A stretch of DNA of 64,000 bases from Halocafeteria seosinensis (Eukaryota; Sar; Bigyra; Bicosoecida), in assembly GCA_001687465.1 (NCBI GenBank), contig LVLI01000202.1, positions 248,001-312,000 of the forward strand. The letters run 5' to 3'. The notes below the pieces were generated by a model. The model made no database searches. It was not told the origin of the DNA and worked only from the letters and a program-made list of their open reading frames with translations. How positions within the stretch are numbered: the stretch's first letter is position 1; the number at the start of each line of letters is the position of its first letter. Positions 1 to 12,300 of this stretch are shown piece after piece. A program made the translations under genes and the position numbers.

Positions 1-1726
<1,726 letters not shown>

Positions 1727-1774
1727 CGCGCTGTTTACACAGAGGTTGCCTTCCTCCCAAAGACACCAAAAAGT

Positions 1775-3626
1775 TTATCTGCAAAATGCACAAACGCCCA
1801 TATAAATTGCGGCCATAGCTAAGTCATAGGGAAGCGCCAGCATACTTTTGGCTTGCTTCGGGATGATGCCTTCATCGACGAGCTTCTGCAGAGGAGGCAG
1901 CAGATGCCATACATTCTTGTCGTCCCCAGCAAATATCACTCCGGCCTGGATGGAACATTTAGTTTTAACTTATTGCTCTTGAGAAACCATGTCGGATAAA
2001 CCTGCTTACTCGGTTCCGTTTCATGAGGTCCTTAACACACTTCTTGTAGGCTTCGCGGTCCTCGTCTTCAGCTGGCTCCAAGGCCATATACGCTCGTGTC
2101 TTACGAGGTGGCCACCATCGCTTCTTTTTGTCTAGGTCTGCACGACTCTCTATGCGTGCTGGCTCGGGCCTGCAATGGTGGTACATGAAACATTAACACT
2201 ATGCTAGTGTGCAACAAGCCACCAAATCTTACATTACTGGTTCAACATCAGCCCTGCCGACGAACCTAAACGCCACCTTAAAGGTAATAACGTTTGTGTA
2301 AGTAATAGTTCTCGTGCTGCCCTCCAGAGAATCAGTTCCAGAAATCACGGAACCCGGGGACACGTCGAACTGGTCTCGAGCGCCTCGAGCAGCAGTTTCT
2401 GACTCCAACTGTGAGCGATCGTTCGACACAGGGCCGTCATTCGCTTCCCGAGGAGATGCCTCGTCTGAACCTCTTACTCTCTGTCGCTTAGAAGGCTGAG
2501 AATCTTCTGCATCGCGGGAGAAGTCGCGTCGGCGGGCACAGCCCTCACGATTGATTGCAGCTGATTCGTGAGTAGCAGAAGGTGATCCAGGCGAATAACG
2601 CGGTGGTCTTTCCTCGGAATCAATCCGTGAGTAGCTACGTAGGCTTCCATTACTTCCTGAGTATCTCGATCCGTTATGCCCTAGCTCTTCATTTGGGTAG
2701 GCGTGAGCAGGACCAGGTTGTACTGGTGGGGGAGGAGGGGGAGGAGGGGGTGGAGCCGGGGGTTCAATCAGTGGAGCCGGTGAAGAGTGAATACTAGACA
2801 AAGGTGAAGGGCCTTGAAGAGGCTCGCCGTGTGATCCGTAACGAGGAACATGAGATTGAGCACTCTGTCGGTACCCCGAAGCGCTACTGCTACGAGCAAT
2901 ACCTGGATGAGGTGGGGGCGCTCCGGACGATGGGGGCACAGGAGGTTCCATCCTCCCGTAGTCTTGATATCGGGTGTATCGCTCCTCTTCCACGCGTTCG
3001 CCTTGGGATCTACGACGACTCCAGCTGCCGCTGTCCTGTCGATCCCGGCGACTATCTCTTTCTCTCTCCGGGCTAGTGTATGGTTCTTCATCTCTGCCCC
3101 CCCGGCTTCGGCTACGAAACCGATCCCTCGATGGCGAAATTTCCCGCTCTCGTCCGCGTGAAGCATCCCTGTAGTCTTCTCGCTCTCGGCTTCGGCTTCG
3201 AGTCCTGCTGGCACTGGGTTCCCTTCTTGTATCTTCTTCATACCCGTAATCGCGATAATCTTCCGCTGCATAGTCTCTATGCCTGTCCCACTCCCCGTAA
3301 TAGTCATCCCTCCATTGATCCCTGTCATCTCGTGAGTATCTCCGTTGACCTGCACCGCGCCCTCCTCGTCCACCACCTCGTCCTCTTCCTCTACCTCTAC
3401 CTCGGCCTTGATGCCTCTTGGTTTGTTTCGCAGGGGTGTATCCATGGTCATACCAACCATTCCAGTCACTTTCGGCTCCTCCTGTCGCTTCAGGATACTG
3501 TGTTGAATAATCGCCATAATCATCGTAATAGCCGTCATAGTCGCCGTAATCGCCTCGGGACTCTTCCCACCAATCCCTCGAAGCTGGTGCAGGTCCTCTT
3601 TTGTTTTTTCTCTTATTACGCGCCAT
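1775..3626 (-). CDS. Arg/Gly/Ser-rich protein with SPOC-like C-terminus
   Basis: Exons 3626-2233, 2170-2010 and 1945-1775 (minus strand) give about 575 residues. ATG at 3626 (MARNKRKNKRG) is the first real start; the open frame upstream has only a TTG. Residues 1-60 are Tyr/Asp/Gly-rich, then comes an RGRGRGRG tract, many RS/RD/RE dipeptides and an uninterrupted proline run (near 2735-2755). This is the low-complexity composition of splicing- or transcription-linked nuclear proteins. The last 110 residues are ordered. A segment with CVKDLMKRNRAGVIFAGDD followed by a Leu-Leu-Pro-Pro stretch resembles the end of a SPOC domain, the fold of Spen/FPA-type proteins that binds phosphorylated partners. 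No RRM was seen. A nuclear RNA-processing role is an inference; the SPOC call is tentative. Confidence 0.6.
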
Positions 3627-3949
3627 TTTCAACCACCATGAGTGCAAACATACAACATATAATAAACTAATACAAATACACAGTACTGGATGAAATTGAA
3701 AACAAGTACATCAATGCGTAGTGTGAATGACTCTCCTTGACTTTGGAGGGTCAACCACCAAGGGGGATCCATAGGGGACAAAAAGGTCTGCAATTCAAAT
3801 TGAAGTTAGATACAGGCTGTATCATACAGCGTGGTCGAGCTATTGTAGAGCCATTTACCGCATATTATAGATATTGAATGCTTATAGTATCATCAATGTA
3901 TCCTTAGTATTTATTCATTTTGAACGCATGAGAGGGAGGAAGAGCAGCA
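3627..3949. promoter_or_regulatory. Shared upstream region of two divergent genes
   Basis: About 320 bp separate the start codons of the RS/SPOC-like gene (minus) and the RecQ helicase (plus). There is no gene, RNA or repeat that I can support here. It must hold both 5' UTRs and promoters, but no TATA-like or other element can be assigned with confidence. Confidence 0.4.
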
Positions 3950-6446
3950 ATGGCGGCTTCTTCGGAGGAAGACCAGGGTCTTTCTGATGACATCATGTTG
4001 GCATCATTGCAAGGGTTAGATGAGGTATCCAGCTCAAATAATGCACATAGCGACAATTCTGGTGCTTCGGTGTCCATTAGCGGGACAGGGGCTGCACGGA
4101 AAGGGAAGGAAGAACAGGATGGGAAGAAATTGAGAATTCCTGACCCAGGAGAATTCACAGAGCCATGTCAATGTGTATATGGCGTATTATCGAGATGGTT
4201 CCATCATGACTCCTTCCGGACGATGCAGTGGCAGATTATTGCCTCAGTTCTGATGGGTCAAGATGGGGTTGCAGTTTTGGCGACGGGCTCAGGGAAGTCA
4301 TTAACGTATCAATTCCCCGCAGTATTTTTGAGAAGTGTAGGTTCAGGGTCGTTAAGTAAACTGTGTGCAAAGGGTCCCGGAAAATGTTGGGTAGATATCG
4401 TAAAGAATGTAAGTTTCCACTTCCGATTAATACCGTTTCTAGTATTCTTCAGTGGCAAGGGTAGCCCGACGGCTCTGAAGTAGTCGCTGTATCATTATGC
4501 ATGTTTTTTGACTGCTACAGAACGACGCAAAACGTGCTATTGGAGGAACAACTGTAGTGGTCAGTCCACTGCTATCACTCATGTATGATCAAGTAGATGC
4601 ATTGAAAAGAAAAGATGTAAAGGCCGCATTTCTTAGTAGCGAACAACGAGATATGACTACATTTGAGCGCACTCTCCGGGGAGAGTACAATATCGTGTAC
4701 GTCACTCCGGAGTTAGCGGTTTCGGGCTGGTGCAATAAATTGCAACAGTTGAGTAAAGAAGGGAAACTTGGTCTTGTCGCCATTGACGAGAGCCACTGTG
4801 TTTCCGAATGGGGTCATGACTTTCGTCCCTCTTATAGAGGACTTGGAGTTTTGAAGGGATTGCTTGAAACTTCTTCCTTATCGACTCCTATCCTGGCATT
4901 GACTGCTACAGCTACGCCAGTGACTATCCGTGATATCGCGCATAATCTCTCTCTTGCAAGCCCACTGCTGCATAAGTTCTCGGTGGACCGTCACAATGTC
5001 TACTATTCCTTTCATTGCCGGGCCTCAGACGAAATTGACCTGGTCAAGGCCATTTTCTGCAACGTTGATTCGGAGCACAAAGGAAAGGCAGTGCCCTCAA
5101 TTATTTATTGTAGAACAAAAGCGGAGACTGAAAGACTGGCTTCATTGATACGGTCGAAGTTTAGAGTACCCTCTGAGCCATTTCACGCCGGTCTTCCCGT
5201 AAAGAAAAAGCATCAAGTACAAGACAGCTTTATGAAGGATGAAACGATTGTCGTATGTGCAACTATAGCATTTGGGATGGGTGTTGATAAGCCGAATATT
5301 CGCGTAATTGTTCACTGGGGACTGCCTGGTAGTGCTGAGGCATTTCTCCAACATTGCGGCCGAGCTGGACGCGACGGTAAACCATCACGCTGCTTCTTGT
5401 TCTGGTCTCAAAGTGATTTTAGTCAGCAAGAGAATTTGATACACTATGGAAGCGCTTCGGATGTGCATAAGAATGCTCAACTTGAAAAGTACCGGGAAAT
5501 GGTCAACATCGTTACTTCATCTCCCATCGCATGCAAGAGGCAACAACTCTTAAAAAAGTTTGACGAGGATCGTGAGCCTGCCACGCAGCTGGGAGTTTGT
5601 TGCAGTGGTTGTGACGAAAGAATTCGTCGCACCACAGCTGATTCTAGTGGGGGATCCACGAGCTATCATCTCCCTGTTAACCAAGATACGCTAACGGAAA
5701 AACAGGTCACGAGGTTGAATAAGCATTGCCAATACTTGTGCCAAGCAATCATTAGTATCAATTGCAGGGCAGGGCTAGGGACGATAATACAACTAGTGAT
5801 GGGATCTAAGTCGGAAAAGCTTTCTAAATTCTTTAGTGAGAAACAGCTCGCGTACATGGACGTTTACGGAAAAGGATCTGGTATATCAAAGGAGTATTGG
5901 CAGGCACTTGCTCGCTTCTGTATCCGACTAGGCTTTGTAGAATCTTCCACGAAATCAGTAGGAAACTACCATAAACGGAACTTCTCCTTCACCGTTTACA
6001 AGGTCACGCAACGTGGGCACGAGCTCGTGAAAGGCCGTTGGACTATTCCGTCTGATGTGCACGTCCCTGTCGATTTATCGCGCAACGGCAATTTTGGAAC
6101 CGTCGTGATGTCCGGTGCAGGCGTATCTTCGTCTAAACGCCCACGCACCAGTGCTGAGCAACAAGCATCTCCTCTGAAATCGATGAAACCCGGACCACAA
6201 CCAGGGCAAATAATGAAGGTAGATATCTTGAATAAGCTCTATAGTGCACGGAAACAGATAGCTAAAGCTCACGGACTAAAACCGTTTATGGTGGTCAGTA
6301 AAGGTACCCTCGAAGAACTAGCTTCCCAACAACCTACCACGGAAAAAGAATTGAGAAATGTCAACGGTATTTTTGACGCCACGATAAAGCAATTCGGTAC
6401 TGAACTGCTCGAATCTATTCGTCAAGCCACTAACGGTCCAGGCTAA
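3950..6446 (+). CDS. RecQ-family DNA helicase with HRDC domain
   Basis: Two exons, 3950-4408 and 4521-6446, give 794 residues. The order is: Ser/acidic N-terminus (about 60 residues); helicase motif I ATGSGKSLTYQFP; motif II IDESHCVSEWGHDFRP (a DExH box); motif III ALTATATP; motif V IAFGMGVDKPNIR; motif VI QHCGRAGRDG; a RecQ zinc-binding region with CKRQQLLKKF and CCSGC; a winged-helix part; and a C-terminal HRDC domain (about the last 80 residues). RecQ enzymes unwind DNA 3'-5' and act in recombination control, fork restart and crossover suppression. There is no WRN-type exonuclease and no long BLM-type N-terminus, so orthology to BLM, RECQL5 or plant RecQs is left open. About 45 residues lie between motifs I and Ia, longer than usual, and the only intron falls there. 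Confidence 0.93.
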
Positions 6447-6489
6447 TGGAAATGGCTTATTAATATTACTCAGGTCCGCCAAGAATGAT

Positions 6490-8165
6490 TTAATTATTCG
6501 CCTCAGATGTTTCTTTGATCGCGGTTCCTGCTGCCCTAATTTGGTCGGAAATGTCTCGTTGATCCCATGAAGCTGATGAATCGCTCGTTGCAACCCTCGC
6601 CAGATTCGCCAAGACGGAATCGATGACCTCTTGCATACCTAGGGAATGAAACAGCTCCTTTGGCGAACCATCCCGAGTTTGGATAAGCGATAGAATAGAC
6701 AATAAATAGCGGAATATGACAATGGGTTGTGTCTCTTTTGGTAGCATTTCCATTGCCCCGCAGAATATACTCGTGTCAGCTTCTTCGAGCGACCCCGTTA
6801 TGTGAGCGACACTCTCTGTTTCACGGGCCTCTCGTAGCGAAATGCTCAGGTTGAAAAGTACAGCGGATGCCATCCGTCGGCAAAGGGCTTCTCCGCAGTT
6901 GAGCAAGTGCAGTATACTTGAAACGAATTCTGAAAGGATGGTCTTTTCTAGCACAATCTTCTGACCCGCGTGAGACACTAGAGCGTTGGCCAAATTGGCC
7001 AGTGCAATGCACACCGTTTGCTCGCCACTCTTGTTTTCTCGATGCCTGCGTAGATGTGCCAAAAACAATTGAGAGAACCGGTCTTCTTGAAGCAGCCTGT
7101 CAGCCCCTGAAGGGTATAGGATTAAATTACGGGTGAACATCAATACAACGGCAACGCTGCACCATCTTCCTTGGTTTACCAGCTTAGAGTGTAGTTCCAC
7201 CAACGTTTCTGCCAGTTCTTCAATTCCCGGGAAGTCACTGTTATTCTTGAGCGAGACAGAATCGGCAGTGCATAAGGCTTCCTTAGCTTTACGAAGCTTC
7301 GCAATCGAGTTTTCATCGACACCGTCGCGGCTAAGGGATCGAAGAAGGTCATCTATCCTCTCCAGTTTGACCCAAGTGATTGGCTTTTTCGCTTCTTGTA
7401 GCATTTGCGACGAAGTGTACTTCCTATGCTGACGTTCAGTAGGGGCTAGTGAGCCCGAAGAAGCACCGGGATCTACTACTTGATTATTCTGTGGAGTCCC
7501 TTGACCCTGTTGGGATTGTATCGAACCTCCCGTGGCTGCACCGCCCTGTTGCATCGCTGCAAACGGGTCATTCTGCACCCCAAATCTTCCTTCCATCTGG
7601 TCGATCATTGGCCGCAACATCTGCAACGCAAACTCAAAATTAAGTACAAGTCTTTGTCTAATCTGGAACCGCCCTTAATTACCTGTCCTAACTGGCTATT
7701 TAGCACAGTCTGTGGAAGCTGTACAATTTCCGAAGGAATGCCATGGCCGAGTAAAAACCTGGAAACTTCATCTGCGCGCATCAACAAAAGGACTCCATTC
7801 AAACAGGGGCATGCAACGCAACAGCACGGGTACGTACCTGTGAAGTGGTTGCAGTTGTGATTGAATAAATCATAAGTGGCCGCTGTATATCGATGCCGTA
7901 TGGAATTCAGAAAGCTCTCCAGCTCTTGCTTGCTCTTCGTTGTGTTCCCCAGCTCCAAGACTTTGACTGGGCGCAAGCCAAAGGTCGCTTCTACTTGCTG
8001 AGGTGGTCGAGCTTGTATACCGCCACTGAAAAAGTACTCGATGCCTTGGTATTCGATGCCTGTATGCCATATGGCTTCCAGTTGAAGTCCGAACATGGGG
8101 GCGAATTGCGCCGCCATGCCTTGGCTGAGGTCATAACAGCGAAGTCGTACAGGGTATTGTGACAT
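6490..8165 (-). CDS. PPPDE (DeSI-like) isopeptidase fused to a PUL domain
   Basis: Exons 8165-7838, 7771-7683 and 7620-6490 give 515 residues. The first 150 are a PPPDE domain: the catalytic His lies in IWHTGIEYQG and the catalytic Cys in FNHNCNHF. Such enzymes remove SUMO or ubiquitin from substrates. A short linker rich in Gln and Gly is followed by about 330 helical residues with the pattern of a PUL domain (armadillo-like, first known from PLAA/Ufd3/Lub1), which in other proteins binds Cdc48/p97. In fungi and other eukaryotes I know PPPDE-thioredoxin-PUL proteins; here I see no thioredoxin CxxC between the two. A role in p97-linked deconjugation is an inference. The start is the first ATG that keeps the whole domain. 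Confidence 0.82.
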
Positions 8166-9344
8166 GGTTAGTCTTAATGATATCAAAATTTAATGATCTT
8201 ATTTGTATCAATACTTGGCAAAAACTAGTCAATGTCGTCCAACTTCAACAACGCTACAATTGTACACTGTAAATGGAACAAAAACACTTGCTAACTCCGC
8301 TGTATCTTGTACACATCAATGAACGCGGCATATCATACTGTGGACGAATTCGGTTACCCCCGACTCGCCGATGAATGGAGGTTGAGAACCTCGAATGGGA
8401 GGACCCTATGCGGATTCCTGGAACTTCTGAGTTGCGGAATACTATTGTGTTCTAGTTAACACCAGTATGTATAACGAGTTGAACTTGTGACAATTCATCT
8501 ATCCAGAAGCAGGCCAATTCGCCCGCGATGCACCAGATGATTTCAAAAATTACAACCTTAGGCGACCCCAAGAAAGGTCGAGTCCATTTGGTTCAGGCGC
8601 TAGAACCCGGTTCTTGTACCTTTGGTAGACCGGATGGGAATGTGTGTGGTGTACAGTATTATGAAGTGTGAACAGCTCGTGATTTAGCTTTGTTCTAATT
8701 TTGTTTCAGTGTTACTCGATAATTGCTGAACTTGAAATGAGTTTGCGCTGCTGGTTTTCCTACGTACTGGTTTGTTGCGTTATGAGCGGGAGTTAGTTCC
8801 AGTATTACATTGTACACGAAGAATTGCAGAAGCGTGGGGCAGATGGCACGAGATGGAAACCTTCCGAAATTTACGTTCGGAATTTTAGCTGCGACGTGCG
8901 AGTGAGCAGATCGTCATTCGATTCGACAGGGCGAGAGGTCTAGTAACCGCACAGCCATCTGTTGGGCCTCGCAACTCTCCCATGAATCTCGATTGCAAGA
9001 GCTGGATATTATCAAGGCTTGTGGAACAGTTTAGGGAGAATACTAACACGCATGGTGTTGTCAACCCAGCATAAATGACACAATTCGCGGAACTTTCCTG
9101 AATTCGTAGTCAGCAGCAGCCGCAAGCGAGCTGTTCATTCCCTGAAATCAGGACCGTTCGAAACCCAAATGTTAGCCCACCGCCCCCTGAAATCGGATAT
9201 AAACCACTGGATCATCTACTATAGGGCAAACCGTTTTCTTCATCGTTCATTACGAAAGGGAAAAAACGGGAAGAAACTCTACCTATGCATGTACCCGTTT
9301 TCCAAAGCAGTCAATGAATCATCGACAAATCGCCAAAGGATTCC
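8166..9344. other. Intergenic region, no supported gene
   Basis: About 1.2 kb lie between two minus-strand genes, so this holds the promoter of the PPPDE-PUL gene and the 3' flank of the giant gene. No recognisable exon, RNA or repeat was found. A 47-codon plus-strand frame starts at ATG 8528 and ends at 8671, but it has no family resemblance and no splice context that supports it. Confidence 0.4.
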
Positions 9345-12300
9345 CTACAGCAGGGGAATCAGAATTCGTCCAAGAGGCGTTTCGCATACCGACAACGCGT
9401 AGTGATTAACTTGAGCGTGGGCAATCTCCCGATGAATCGCTTCGCCTTCTTTCCAAGGATCAAAAATGTTTGGAAAAGCCAGAAGTCGACGCCATTTAAG
9501 GCAGTGTAGACGGTTTCCAATGATGTCATTTTTGTCAGCGAGCGACCCACCAAGCTCAGGAATTGCTTCCTGAGAGAGTGCTGGTAAAGTAGAGGACACT
9601 TCGGCAAGATCAGACTCTTCAGTGTAATACGTCGGGATACAACAGAGTTCTTGCCAAGACGGCACTTCACAGTCAGTGGGTGCGTTCTCGATAATTTGTT
9701 CGCTACCAGCCATGTTGATAATCTGATCCCCTATCTTCTCTGCGTGGTTCCCCAGAGAAGAAAGGCGGTCCGGTTCGAAAGAATGCCATTTTGAATGTTC
9801 CTTAGCGCCTTCCTCGCTTAGATCGCCGATGAGGTCTATTAAGTCTAGGTTCTGCATCACCATCCTTTGCATTTCTTCCACAGATACAACTGTATCTTTG
9901 GGAGCATTCTTGAACTCTTGGAAAATACTAACCAGTACTTCCACGTTCTTCTCAGTGAGTTGGACAACAGTGTCACCAAACTTAGAGTCAGCGCAGTCTT
10001 CGCAAACAGCATGGGAGAACGCCATCGAATAAAGCAGTTGCAACAGGGATAGTGCTCGACGCACCTGCACGAATCGTTCATTTTGGAAAGCATGCAGCAA
10101 TCCTTGGTCACTGTTGTCGGTAGAGCCCGAGGCAAGAGGCGAGTGCAATCCATGTTTAAGCATCAACCCCAGGCAGGAATTTGACGCCGTACCGATTCCT
10201 AGAATAGTGTTGAGAATGATCTCATCTATGGCTGTTTGATTCGGTTGCACAAACAAATCTACGTTGAGCAGAATCGTCCACGCCACTTTTAGCAGCATCT
10301 CCATTTGAGTTTCCCATGACTCTAAGCTGGAACACCAGTGAAAGAGGGCGATTTCACTGCCGCCAAGATCCAGACAAGAACTTATAGCATGCACATCCTG
10401 CAAGGTCGCCACACTGATACCGTTTCTAAACGTTGAGGCCTGACCCTCCTGAGGAAGTTGCAGTGGAGACCGTTCTTGCCATATGCGTCTGTTCAGGGCC
10501 ACTGCCAAAGCATGTGCAACCGATACGGTTGATATCAATTGCGCACTTGTACCCACAAGAGAAAGCGAAGAGTATAAAGCATACTTCACGGGCCATAAAT
10601 CGAAATCCCCAGGAGTAAAGGAGCTACGAATGCTCCACTGTACGACATCCCCGGTATATACTCTGGTACGAACATTCCGGCGTCTAAGCCATTCTTCGTG
10701 GCCAATTAGCTGCTTACCAACACAGCCGTTGTAAAAGAATTGAGGTGCAACTGTGGAAACTGTATTTCGAGGTAGCGATGGAACTGTGGAGTCACAAGTA
10801 CTCAATATGCCAGTGGTGATAAAATTACCTGTAGCTCTTGTCAGAAAGCCGTTTGCCCATGGCTGTAGTAAAACATCACCGCCAGGGAAGCTAAGTTTGT
10901 GTTGTAGTGAAACAGGTAAAACGGGAGGCACAAAAAATCCAAGCCAAGAAACTTCCCGGTGTTGCCAAACGAAGCGCGAAGTCGGGGTCCGGATGGCGTT
11001 AATCCACAGCGGATCGACAGAGGGCAATTTTCCGGATATTCCCACCTGCTGGTCCTCAGTGGCAGGATCAAAAGAATCTTCGCGGTAGGGAGAATGAAGG
11101 ACGGATTCAACGACACAACGTTGCTGTGAACGGAAACTGCCCGCGGCACCAACGTCGCAGGGTAGGAATGGTAAGTTCTCCAAGCGGAGGTCATAAGTTC
11201 TTTCCAGTTTATCTGAGATTCTGAACGGTCTATCCAGGGACACAGCCAGGGGAGAACCAGCTAAATGAAACAGTGTGGATGCTAATATTTTATCCACTTT
11301 TTGAGCGTCCTGCAAACAATCCTCCGCTGTAATTCGAAGAGCTGAGAGCACATCTACTACGGCCAAACATGCGTGGCTATGGTTCACGGGAAATGTTGCT
11401 ATGACCCGAAGCAAATCCTCTAGTACTGTCACAAACTTGTCACTAGCACTGCTTGCTTCAGTGTTAGCTGAGTTTTCTACTAATTGAGAAACGTAGCTTG
11501 GATTTTCTAAAAGGAACGCACACCAAAACGACAGAGGATTCATGCTACTGATTACGAGCTCATCCCTGTTCTCGGATCCCTCATCACCGCAACGTTTGGA
11601 CGATGCCTCTCTCATCTGCTGCTCCATCGATTTCCCTACCTGAGCATAGGTAGTTTTCGGCTTGATTAGAGGAACCTCAGTATTCGCCACTGATGAGTCA
11701 CTGCTTAATCCGATTACCTCAGCATCCGCCGCCACGGGTCTACTCTCGTTGAAACTATTTGCTTCAAGCAAGGTACATGAGTCAAGCGACTTTGATGCCG
11801 AACTGCCCCTGTTCATCCCAAAGCACCATCGCGCGTGTGAGCGCTCCGGATCTGTGAACAACGAGGTTGAGCTGGTGATCACGTCTCCATCTGTGGACTT
11901 CGGCGGCTCACCGTTAGTGAAAGAATTGCCTCCCGGATTTCTATGGTATTCAATAACGTACTTCTCGAATAACTTTCGCGCAGAGTCAGTCTTCGTTTGC
12001 ATCGCTTCAGTCATAGAAGCCAACGAATGCAACAGCGGCTGACAATGAGAATCTTCAGTTCCACTCAAGCTTCGAGAATCTAGGCTGTACTCCACTAGTT
12101 CGGCCTTCGTGGCCGCCGTTATTCTAATGCATTGGAAGCAGTGCTGTATAATCTTGCATTGGGCAAGCAATAGTGCCTCGATTACCCGGGGGGAAGTACC
12201 ACCGTTTTCCTGTCTCTCTTCTGCAGACCCAAACGTCGTTCCATTATCCTGAACAATGTGGTCTGAAGCATAACCCTGTCCTTGCTTTCTAGCCAGCTCT

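Noticed and set aside
2314-3670. Several plus-strand frames opposite the RS/SPOC-like gene
   Set aside because: They are mirror readings of the Arg/Ser/Asp-rich minus-strand exon and have biased composition.
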